NCBI RefSeq assembly: GCF_963576615.1
Contig: NC_088710.1
Coordinates: forward strand, 186,001 to 250,000
Direction: 5' to 3'
Length of the DNA: 64,000 nt
DNA from: Watersipora subatra
Taxonomy: Eukaryota > Bryozoa > Gymnolaemata > Cheilostomatida > Watersiporidae
Part shown: positions 1 through 11,500 of the stretch, piece after piece
Layout: each line of letters starts with the position of its first letter
Position numbering within the stretch: the first letter of the stretch is position 1
Notes under the pieces: generated by a model
Database searches by the model: none
Seen by the model: only the letters and a program-made list of their open reading frames with translations
Told to the model about the DNA's origin: nothing
Position numbers and translations under genes: made by a program

Positions 1-359
1 TGACAAAAGTGTTTAGTTTTTCTCTTGCAAGACTTAAAAGTTCTGCTATTATAACTGTTTATTTTTTCCAATCACTTTTATTACTAGAAATTTCCCTGTC
101 ATACAGCCCACGATCAAAGTGATAATGGAAAAAGAAAGGGTACTGATGGTTGAGAAATGCAATATTAGCATTCAAAGTGCAGTGCAATAGGGGAACTGCA
201 ATGGTAGCTGCAATGGTAGCTGCAATGGTAGCTGTAATGTACTGGGTGTTATTATGTACAACAAACAGCAATAATGAAAGAAAAAGATTATATGTTTATA
301 TCTTTCCCTGCAATAGGAGAGATGCAATATTAGAAGTAAAATGGCAAGCTGCTGTGGAA

Positions 360-500
360 TATACATATATACATACATATATACATGTATATTTATACAT
401 ATATATATATTTATACATACATATATACATACATATAAGTATATATATATTTATACATACATATATATAAATATATATATATATATACATGTATATATAA
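360..500. repeat. TA/TACATA microsatellite
   Basis: A run of TATATA and TACATACATA units lies inside the left arm of the fold-back element. The right arm has no equivalent, so it expanded after the arms formed. Open frames across it are low-complexity artefacts. Confidence 0.85.
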
Positions 501-2270
501 TTGGGCACAGCCGTAGTGCTTTAGAAAAGAAATAACAGTAACATATTGAGCACCATCGGTCACTATACACTTCAATCCTGTAAATTTAAATAATTATTCT
601 TATAACTAAATCTTATAAAATCGAATAATTATTCTTACAATTAAATATTGTAATAATCTTATCAGAATCGTTAAAAAAATATCATCGTTATTTCCTTTAT
701 TTCACTGCTTTGAACATCAGTTGGAATACCACAGTACTCATTATAAGTATCCAAAATGTCAGAGTCCAGTAGAATCGGCAAGAAGAAACAATTAGTTTTC
801 AGTACTTGTATGTTAATTATATATTGTACCGTTATGAATCGTTAAAATAGAAAAAGAATCGTTACAAAAATATGATCACCATTTCTTTTACTTTCACTGC
901 TTTGGACATCAGTTGTAATACCAAAGTATTCATTATAAGTGCCCAAAATGTTAGAGTCCAGTAAAATCGGCAAAAAAACCATTACTTTTCAGTAATTCAA
1001 AGTTAATTACAGAAACCTTTGGCAATTAGTCAATGTGATAGACTGGTGAAATGTGCACACTTTTTTTCGGGAAGTGCGCACAACTTAATAGTTCTACTCT
1101 CTGTCGCACCGCCTTATCGGCGTTTTGTTGGCCAATCTTAATTTTGATTAAAATAGGCTTGGCAAGTTTTTATATCGATTATTAGCCCGAATTAATCTGT
1201 CTATTTATGTATTATCCGATCAGATGGGTTAGTTTTAGGATATTGCGGTAACCTTTCAAAGACTTTGTGACATATTTAAATAGGTTTATATGTGTTTTGT
1301 ATCATTATTATACTAAAACGGCTCTACACAAAAATGGTCAAATTTGTTGAAAAAATTTTGGTACAAGAGTTTGGTAATGGCGGTTAACGGACCATTTTTC
1401 GGGAGTTGTGTGCACATATGCATTTATCATAAATCTCCCGACCAATCGCTTCGCTCGTGTTTGGTCGTGGGATAATTAATTTGCTGAGCCATACATCTAC
1501 AAATTTGCCTTTTGTTATGTGAAACTTTCTACATATTGGCTGCTCTTCAACTTATTAGATGTTTTATAAATTAATCCAGCATCAAACATATATGTTATTG
1601 ATCACTGTTGCTATACCTTCTTACTTATCTTATAGCCATATTAACTATCTTGGAGTTATCATAACTTTACTCATTTACCTTGATTAATACCATTCAGAGC
1701 TCTAAACTAGTGTTAATATGAACTATATCACCATCTAAGCTTGTAGTTTAAAAAAGATGAAGCTGTTTCTATTTGTTGTTCTTTGTACACATTTTATACA
1801 CTTTTGTACTCACTGTACACATACAAATGTATATAAATGAAGTTGTTACAGCTTGCTCCATGAATTATCATTTCCTATTTGTGATACCAAGTGTGTCTGT
1901 TACAAGTATATGGGATGAATGAAATGTGTCTGCTATGTGTATTTGGCATGATAGAGCAAGTGCTTGCAGATGTAAACATACCATCAAATAGTAGTAATAA
2001 TAAAGTGGTGTAACTTCTAAAAAGGTTCTACTAAAGTTACACATAAGTTAGTCAGAGAGCAGAAAATTTTTAACAGTTGTAAGTATGTAGCAGCAAAGCT
2101 TTTTGATCACTACAGAAAAAATAAAAGAATAAACTGTACTAAGAGGTAAAATGGCAGACTGCTCAAAATTAATATAGACTTAAAGTCAAAGTGGTTTTGG
2201 GTTCCTGTTATTAAAATATGCTAAAAAATGATATTACAAATAAGGTATGCTTTACTACATCACCTATTTA

Positions 2271-2600
2271 TACCAAAGTACACCTTCTCATAATATTTAC
2301 CCTTCTATGACTGCTATTTCTACCAAAGTACACCCTCTCATAATATTTACCTTTCTATGACTGCTATTTCTATCAAAGTACACCCTCTCATAATATTTAC
2401 TCTTGTATGACTGCTATTTCTACCAAAGTATACTCTCTCGTAATATTTACTATTGTACGACAGATATTTCTACCTAGGTATACCTCGTCACGAGTTCTAC
2501 TCTGGTATAGCAGATATTGCTACTTGGGTGCACCTACCCATTTGATCTACTCTGGTGTAACAGCTATTTCTAGTTAGGTTTACTGGCTCATGAGGTTTTA
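2271..2600 (-). repeat. Degenerate minisatellite, about 60 bp unit, in the fold-back spacer
   Basis: About five units begin with TACCAAAGTACACC and contain CTGCTATTTCTACC; they decay towards the right. Read on the opposite strand, the rightmost units (acctaactagaaatagctgtta) match the 50-bp family at 4510-5100 and 7425-7690, so this is an inverted relative of those arrays. Confidence 0.65.
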
Positions 2601-3613
2601 TTTTTCACTTACCGCAGCACTCAAATGTCATATGAAAATACCCGACCCTTACAGACAAACCATTCTTCCTCTCTTCACATTATTGAGAAGCCAAGTTGAA
2701 CAAAGCTTAACACTTCATCAAAGTTTTCTACCAAAGTAAAGCTGCTAGTTACAAATTGTTAAAAATTGTCTTAAAACAGTTTATAGCAATTGTTTAAAAA
2801 GTTTTATTTTCATTATTGCATTTAAATTGCACTTCATTATGGTAGTCATTTGGTTCCAGATAAATAACTTTTTCACACTGAATAGCTAGGTTATGATGCT
2901 GCGTTGTTTCCTTATGATATATATGGCTGACTTAAACAGAGAGAGGCATTATCCCACGACCAAACGAGCTGGAGCGAAGTTTGAGAGTTTTTATGATAAA
3001 CGCATATGCACACAACTTACGAAAATTATTCATCAACAAAGTCGCAAACCATTGTCTCAAAATCTCATCAACAAATTTAACTATCGTTTTGTAGAGTCGT
3101 TAAAGTATAATAACGATACAAAACACATATAAGCCTATTTAAATATGTTACCAAGTCTTTGTAAATTGTCGACAGTCTCTTAAAACTTACCCATCTGAAC
3201 GAATTATACACAAATAGACAGATTTATTTGGCCAAAAATCGTTATTAAAACTTGCTAAGCTTTCCAGTCTTAAAGTTAAGACCGGAAATTGAAACGCCGA
3301 GCGACAGAGAATAGAACGATTAAGTCGTGCGCATTTCACAAAAAAAGAACGTGCACATTTCACCAGTCTATAGCATTGTCTAATTGCCGAAGGTTTCTGC
3401 TATGAGCGTAGGAGTACTGAAATCATTTCATTTTGTGCCGATTTCAAAGTAACTGACATTTTAGACACTTTTGAGTACTTTGGTATTCTAACTGATGTCC
3501 AAGGCAGTGTAAGTAAAGGAAATGACGATGATATTTTTTGCTAACTATTCTTATGAGATTATTACAACATTTAATTATAAGTTAGGATGACTACAGAACA
3601 ATGACTACGTAGG

Positions 3614-3799
3614 CAGACCTGCCAACCCAAGAGTGGAGCAATGCGTGAGATTTGGTTTTGGGGCAATTGATGTATCAATGATAGTATATATAAAATTGTA
3701 GAAATTGGGGCAAAAATTTTACACATTTCTCATGCATTTTCTTTTTTTTTGGGGTTTTGCGTGAGTCTCACGCCCAATGCGTGAGAGTTGGCCGGTATG
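3614..3799. mobile_element. hAT-like MITE, copy 1, nested in fold-back arm
   Basis: This 186-bp element begins CAGACCTGCCAA and ends in the inverted complement TTGGCCGGTATG. Internally it has inverted TGCGTGAGA / TCTCACGC motifs. It is flanked by TACGTAGG (3606-3613) and TACGTAGT (3800-3807), an 8-bp target duplication with one mismatch. Eight-bp duplications are typical of hAT-superfamily elements. A second copy lies at 52365-52542. There is no coding capacity. Because it sits inside the right arm only, it inserted after the fold-back element formed. Confidence 0.8.
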
Positions 3800-4509
3800 T
3801 ACGTAGTACAGATTTTCTAAACATCTATATGAATATCACAACTTCTTGATATTGCTAGCTATGACGTTTTGAAATGTAAACAAAATTGTGCATTGGTTTT
3901 ATATTATTACTATATTAACAACATTGGTTAGTCTAATAATATCAGTGCATTTTACTTCTAATATTGTCCAATATTGCATTTCTCCTATTGCAGGGGGAGA
4001 GATATAAACATATAACCTTCTTTTCATTATTGCTATTTGTTGTATATAATAACACTCACACCCAGTACATTACAGCTACTATTGCAGTTATCCTATTGCT
4101 CTGCAGTACCATTTGACTGCTAATATTTCATTTTTCAACCATCAGTACCCTTTATTTTTTCCCAATGTTTTTTTGGTCCTGGGCTGTATGACAGTGGAAT
4201 TTCTAGTTAAATTTATTTATTCAAAATACTTTGTACTGTATATATTGCAGTCGATGTAAAAGATTTGTTTCTGCTCTAATCATAGTAATAATTCATTGAA
4301 TTTTTAATACCAGTGATAGACTTCTGCATAAGATCAAAGTTTAGGGGTGACCAAAAGTTTCACAGCAAGAGTTTATTAAAGAGATGCACAACAAATGATC
4401 TATTTATAACTATGGTCATGTTTGCCATCATTTCCTGATAATGGACAACTAGCTGTGACAACACAAAATAAGATTGTAGCTAATTTAATATGGATGTTAC
4501 AACAGAGTA

Positions 4510-5100
4510 AAAATTAAAAGCAGGTATATCTACGTAAAAACAGCTGTCATATCAAAGTTGATCTCATGAGCAGGTGTACCTAAGTAGAAATAGCTGTCAT
4601 ATCAAAGTTGATCTCATGAGCAGGTGTACCTAAGTAGAAATAGCTGTCATATCAAAGTTGATCTCATGAGCAGGTGTACCTAAGTAGAAATAGCTGTCAT
4701 ATCAAAGTTGATCTCATGAGCAGGTGTACCTAAGTAGAAACAGCTGTCATATCAAAGTTGATCTCATGAGCAGGTGTACCTAAGTAAAAACAGCTGTCAT
4801 ATCAAAGTTGATCTCATGAGCAGGTGTACCTAAGTAGAAATAGCTGTCATATCAAAGTTGATCTCATGAGCAGGTGTACCTAAGTAGAAACAGCTGTCAT
4901 ATCAAAGTTGATCTCATGAGCAGGTGTACCTAAGTAGAAACAGCTGTCATATCAAAGTTGATCTCATGAGCAGGTGTACCTAAGTAGAAATAGCTGTCAT
5001 ATCAAAGTTGATCTCATGAGCAGGTGTACCTAAGTAAAAACAGCTGTCATATCAAAGTTGATCTCATGAGCTGGTGTACCTAAGTAGAAATAGTTGTCAC
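4510..5100 (+). repeat. 50-bp minisatellite, about 12 near-identical units
   Basis: Units contain ATCTCATGAGCAGGTGTACC followed by TAAGTAGAAATAGCTGTCAT and ATCAAAGTTG. Only a few substitutions occur between units (tagctg/cagctg, gtagaa/gtaaaa), so expansion was recent. It lies directly upstream of the Skeletor-like gene and is followed by an AAGTCAGGCTGACA-type repeat (5170-5260) that recurs in intron 1 at 7790-7960. Confidence 0.9.
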
Positions 5101-5456
5101 ATTCAAGCAGATTCAGAAAACCAACCGCTTCATAGTTTAAAGCAGGCTGTAGGTGTGTAACAAATACAGCTTCCAAGTCAAGCTGACATGTTCGCATAGT
5201 CAGGCTGACAGGATTTCTAAGTCAGCTTGACAAGTTCTCTAAATTAAGCTGATATGTTAGATGCCTGTATGCAGACTCTGTGTAACCAAATGTTAGTTGA
5301 GGGTTTGGCACCTTTTATGTCATAGGGCTTTGCATTTAGCTCTATTATAGTACAACCTAACAGATGATGGGAATTATTATATGTCCCTTGTAATAAGACT
5401 TTCTGGCTCCGCCCTTGCAAATCTCTTAGCCGTTCAACCAAATCTAATCAGGTTCA

Positions 5457-5463
5457 TATAAAT
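5457..5463 (+). promoter_or_regulatory. Possible TATA box of the Skeletor-like gene
   Basis: TATAAAT lies about 95 bp before the chosen start codon, with a GC-box-like CTCCGCCC about 45 bp further upstream. Placement is plausible, but the surrounding AT richness makes chance matches common. Confidence 0.25.
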
Positions 5464-5556
5464 TATTGTAAAAATCCCAGATTTATTCACATATTCTTTT
5501 CTACTGCCAGATAGGAAATCTTGCGCACCTAAAGTTTGGGTCAGCCAGCAGAGAAC

Positions 5557-8500
5557 ATGAAGATACTAAAATTTCTTTTATTGGTAACTCTTGGTAAGTT
5601 ACAGTTCGAGAGCACCGCCGGAGGACAGCGTTTATTGGAGTCATTTTCTTTCAGAGTCCTTTAACTGTTGAACTGTGTTTCAGAACCTAGAGATATAGGG
5701 ACCATCATTTTGCTCTATATAGGGGTAAAGGTATTAGCCTGTATCTGTGTATATTTCTACACCATTGCTCCACTATCTTATACTTAACATAGTGCTTGCA
5801 GTGGCAGGCAAATCCTCATTGTAATAATCTCCTAAACAGCTGGTCGAGTTCTGGGATCTACTCAAAAGATTTTCCTATATTAAGTATCTTATGCTTTTTT
5901 GGATTTCCTGTTTGTTTAGCTTCACCATTCAATTACATGCGGGCAATTTCCCAGCTGATTTCCCAGGCAAAAGTTATAACAGTGAAATTTGTTAAGTCCT
6001 TTATAACCATGAAAAATGAATATTGAGAATATTTTACCCTGTTATATGTGAGACCTCGAGCGCCCTTGCACACATACTAGCCATATACCACAGTATATAA
6101 CCAATAATTTAACATAATGTCATACAAGTTGTGATATAAGCTGTCATAGTGCTGACGGCAATTCTGGTTGGTGTAAAAATGTTCTACGGGCAGCAAAAAT
6201 ATAATAGAGCTTCTAGATATCAAATAAAGATAATTAATTCAAATAGCATTAGATGTTATGCTAAACAGCTTCAACGGAAGGGGGGGAGAAATGAATCACA
6301 AAGCACATAGGAAATACCTTGACTTTATAGTGATAAAATACAGTATTGATTAAGGCAGTGCATGAAACAGTGACCTGTGACATGACAGCGTCAAGTGTAG
6401 TGTCATCAAGTGTGGCACACTCAGGTCATACTTCATGTACATAGTTAATCTGCAGATCATCATGTGTGGTACAGTCAGGTAGAGAGGTAACCTGTAGAAC
6501 AGCATGTGTGGTGCATTCAGGTAGATAGATAACCTGTAGAACATCATGTGTGGTACACTCAGGTAAGGAGGTAACCTGTAGAACATCATGGGTAGTACAG
6601 TCAGGTAGAAAGGTAACCTGTAGAACATCATGTGTGGTACAGTCCGGTAGAAAGTTAACCGGTAGAACATCATGTGTGGTACATTCAGGTAAAGAGGTAA
6701 CCTGTAGAGTTGAGTATGTCTTTTCTCAAGACCATGTTGCACCTCTTTGGTATTCTGATCTGCTGTCAGAGCAGCGAGCATACAATATGGTCTAAGCATT
6801 GCAACAATTTATCTATATATTTATTAGGTTATTTAGTTCTGTGGTCTGTATATAGTTCAGTATTTTGCATATAGCCTAGCATATAGCCTAACATGTAGCC
6901 TAGCATATAGCCTAGCATATAGCCTAGCATATAGCCTAGCATATAGCCTAGCATATAGAGATACAATTACAGCAAGTATACCATGGTATACTTGATAGGC
7001 ATGTGGCCAAAGAAGGTAATGAGCTGTGTGTATCACTTCCACTGCATCATTAAGCAAGTTTATTTAAAACGTTTTATGATCATTAGGCCTTTGAAAATGT
7101 GTCCCATTGGGACTATTTAGGTTTTTTATTTTGGTAAATATGCTAGAATTCTAATACTCATAATTACTTATGACTTTATCAATTTCATTTATCAATTCTA
7201 ACAGACTAATTGAAGTCAATTATTAGGTGGCATGACTGGCACTAAAAATATAGATTAGATTTATCTATGCTGACACACTTTGTGAGGTGTTAACATCATT
7301 ATCACTCATCAATGTGGACATTCATGCCAATTAACACCCCAACAGTGTTAAAGCTTAATAGCTGATGTTGAGACAGCATCAAAAACAAATACAAAATGTT
7401 GGTTGTGGAAAGTTAACATGAATAGGTGTACCTAACTAGAAATAGGTGTTATACCAGAGATCACATGAGTAGGTGTACGTACCTAAGTAGAAATAGCTGC
7501 TTTATTAGAGATCACATGTGTAGGTGTACCTAAGTAGAAATAGCTGTTATAATAGAGATCCCATGTGTAGGTGTACCTAAGTAGAAATAGCTGTTATACC
7601 AGAGACCAAATGAGTAGGTGTATCTAAGTAGAAATAATTGTCATATCAGAGTAGATCTCATGAGCAGGTATACCTAAGTAGAAGCAGCTGTCGCAGTAAA
7701 GCAGATCCAGTTGTTTCATAGCTTAAAGAAAGTTGTAAGTGTCTAACAGTTGTAAGTGTGTAACAGTTGTGTGTAACAGTTACAGCCTCCAAGTCGAGCT
7801 GACATGTTCCCTTAGTCAGGCTGACAGGTTTTTCAAGTCAGCCTGACATTTTCTGTTAATCAAGCTGACATGTTCTGTAAGTTAGGCTCTCACACTTTCT
7901 AAGTCACGCTACTGCGTTCCTAAGTCAGGTTGATATGTTTTTAAATCAAAGTGGCACATTGCAGGATGTAGCTTCGTTCTAGCAGACTACCCATACTATG
8001 GTAAGTTGCTTCAGTCAGGATGGAGCAATCCCAGGCTACGAGAACAACTAGATGGAGATATCTACATCGCTGACTCTTCCAGAGTTCAAGTCGTTGATTT
8101 TACCTTTGACAGCTCACTCGGAGGTAAGACTACTTAAGACTCATTTGTCTTGTGAACCAGTTTGGTTTAGCTTAAAACTCCCTTGACAAGTTACATCTGA
8201 TACAGTTTATCTGGTCGTGCTATTTATAGAATTATTATCTTTTGGGTGTGTCTGTTCCCAGAAACACTTATTAAATAGCATGACATATGTACAGACTGTT
8301 AATAGTACACTCTTACCTTTGTATACCCCTTGAGGGGTACGGCTATATATTGTATAATTTTAGTTTGAGCTTTTCTCTTTTAAGTTGAAGACCTTGTGAT
8401 TGATGTACTACAACTTTTGTTGACAAAACTTCAGGTTTATATATACATATGTCTACGTATATACTTGAACACATTTTGATTTTACATTTTAGCAACCGTA

Positions 8501-11500
8501 ACTACAGTATTAGTCTCTTAATTACCTGACTGAAGACAAAGCTGTACATACCAAAGTTACTAATAGACTCATTGTATACAAATATATTGACCAATGAAAA
8601 TTGATTTCTGTCAAGTGAAGACTATGTCGACCTTGTTGAAATTTTTGTCATTATGGTTGGAGCATGCTGATCGTATTAATTGTCAATTACAAATCATCAA
8701 CAGTTTCTGACAGCCTTAAAATATATGATAGCCTTAGCATTTATAATAGCTTTAGTATTTATACAGCACTTGCACTGTTCTATTGTTATTTAAGAAGAAA
8801 ATGGTAGCTAACCTGCATTACATTTTAATCATGAAAATCAGATGAATACAGAAAGAACGAGGTCATAAAATGAGTTCAAGGTCATAAAATGAGTTTAAGG
8901 TCACAAAATGAGTTTGACTTCATCAAGTGAGTTTGAGATCCTAAAATGAGTTTGAGGTCGTGAAATGAATTTGAGGTCATGAAATGAATTTGAGATCATG
9001 AAATGAGTTTGAGATCAAGAAATGAGTTTGAGGTCATGAAATGAATTTGAGGTCATGAAATGAGTTTGAGATCCTAAAATGAGTTTGAGATCATGAAATG
9101 AGTTTGAGGTCATGAAATGAGTTTAAGGTAATGAAATGAGTTTGAAATCATGAAATGAGTTTGAGGTCATGAAATGAGTTTGAGATCCTAAAATGAGTTT
9201 GAGATCATGAAATGAGTTTGAGATCCTGAAATGAGTTTTACGGTAATGAAATGAGTTTGAGATCATAAAATGAGTTTGCGATCATGAAATGAGTTTGAGA
9301 TCATAAAATGAGTTTGAGATCCTGAAAAGAGTTTGAGATCCTGAAATGAGTTTTAAGGTAATGAAATGAGTTTGAGATCATAAAATGAGTTTGCGATCAT
9401 GAAATGAGTTTGAGATCATAAAATGAGTTTGAGATCCTGAAAAGAGTTTGAGATCCTGAAATGAGTTTTAAGGTAATGAAATGAGTTTGAGATCATAAAA
9501 TGAGTTTGAGGTCATGGAATCAGTTTGAGATCATGAAATGAGTTTGAGGTCATGAAATAAGTTTGAGATCATGAAATGAGTTTGAGATCATGAAATAAGT
9601 TTGAGATCATGTGAGTATCTGATTTCAAATATTATTAGCTTGTGTTTTGAATTAACAGCATGCATTATAGAATTATGCTAATCAGGAATTTGTGAATTTC
9701 GCAAATGGGAATTTGCGATCACCAAAGTATTGTGGGTTGAACACCGTTATACGGCGATATAGTGTAAACCAGTTTATACATTTATATGCGCCAGTTTTGC
9801 TCCACTAACCTAGACCATCATGTTTGTTCACAGACAATGTGTCATGCAGCTGTCAGCAACGCATTGGTGACACGCTGAAAACACAAATGCAGAATTTTGC
9901 TGGCGCATGTAGCTGTGCCTTTCACTGCTGCATCCAAAGCAATGTCATTCTTTATCAAATACTCATATTTTCTAATGCATTTTTAATGCTTACCTTTGTC
10001 ATGCAGATGAAAGAACATAATTTTGTATTTAAAGATGCAGCATTTATCCTGGGTACATCACAGTCTTATGGAGAGGTCATGGCAGCTGGTGGATTTGACC
10101 CCACGGCTGTAGTCTTAGCAAACCCAACTGCAGAGACGTACGTCGTATATTCAACTCAATCTGCTTTTATGGCTGTTAAATGTTAGTTTGATATTGGTCA
10201 GGTTGAATCCCTATGTTCAGCTATGATATCCGTCTAATAAAATTTTAGCCTTTCATCTTTAGCATTGAAGTTGCTATGGTAACGCTTACCATAGCAACTT
10301 CAACCTTTACGATAAACACAGTTCTCTTTACCTGAGAACGTGTCTCATATACACACTTCAGTGGTACAGTCGGGTGCATGCACAGTCTTAATTTATCAGA
10401 AAAGAGTGTAAAAGTTATTTTGTGTTACTTGTATACAAAGATAGAAAGCTCCATTTTTATAATTTTAATATACTGACATAATATGACATATGTTTTTTTA
10501 TTTTTTTGCTGTCAGTCTAATTTTGCTGCAACCTGGCAAAAAGAATTTATTACATTCTTTTCATTCAAATATTTTAAACTACTAGTAATTATTAACAATT
10601 CATGAAATAATGAGTAGTAGGCCCTGTTTTCAAAAACAAAGATTATTTTGCATGCTGGTACCACACCTTTTTATTGTTTGACATAACGCATAATGTCCCA
10701 CTTTTATGGTTGACTTTATAAGTAAACATTAACTTCCTTGAGAGCTTTTCTAGTGAATTTTCTACTTAAATTAATATCATAATACTTTGTAATAAGCTGG
10801 ATATTATTTCCTAAACTACTTGACAGTTAAGCAATGACTTTGCAGATCTGAGACACAGATTAGCTATGGCAGGCTTAATGGCACTGCCATGTTATTGCTG
10901 TTGCTGTAGCAACCTACATTGTTATTTGAAGAGGGACATTCTTTCACATCATCTAAATACATTTATGTATTTGATCTACTATATCAGTCCAGCAATAATA
11001 GCTTTTTATTTTTTCAACTTGAACCCTTGTTATACAATTCTTTTAACCTCTTCTCTAAGGCGTATTTTCTTTTTCTCCCTCTTTTCTTCTGATATCTGTA
11101 GCAGTTTGAGGGTAACCAAGTGATCTGACTTCTGTAGCAGTTTGAAGGTAACTAAGTGATCTGATACCTGTATTAGTTCCAGAATAATCAAGTTATCTGA
11201 TACCTGTAGTAGTTCAAGAGTAACCAAGTGATCTGATATCTGTAGTAGTTCAAGGGTAACCAAGTGATCTGATATCTGTAGTAGTTCAAGGATAACCAAG
11301 TGATTTGATATCTGTAGTAGTTCATAGATAACAAAGTGATCTGATATCTGTAGTAGTTCAAACATAACCAAGTTATCTAATATCTGTAATAGCGCAAGGA
11401 TAACCAAGTGACCTGATATCTGTAGTAGTTCAAGGGTAACCAAGTGATCTGATATCTGTAGTAGTTCAAGGGTAACCAAGTGATCTGATATCTGTAGTAG

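Larger units (their letters stand above)
84..4206. mobile_element. 4.1 kb fold-back element with long inverted arms
   Basis: Bases about 84-1475 and 2943-4206 are inverted copies of each other. Landmarks in the left arm (the end CTAGAAATT, TGTCATACAGCCC, the TACTGATGGTTGA block, GACTGGTGAAATGTGCAC, TATGTGTTTTGTATC, GTTTGGTCGTGGGATAAT) recur in reverse complement and reverse order in the right arm. The outer ends may be flanked by TTA (81-83 and 4207-4209), a possible 3-bp target duplication. The spacer at 1475-2943 shows no transposase reading frame, so the element is presumably non-autonomous. The left arm carries an internal duplication (about 680-800 and 860-990) and an AT microsatellite that the right arm lacks. 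The right arm carries a nested MITE at 3614-3799. The arms have diverged, so this is not an assembly mirror. Its superfamily is uncertain. Confidence 0.75.

Noticed and set aside
9824-10034. Upstream extension of Skeletor-like exon 3 back to 9824
   Set aside because: The frame is open, but the acceptor at 10034 gives the conserved DAAFILGT start and the right phase; the upstream residues have no DM13 similarity.
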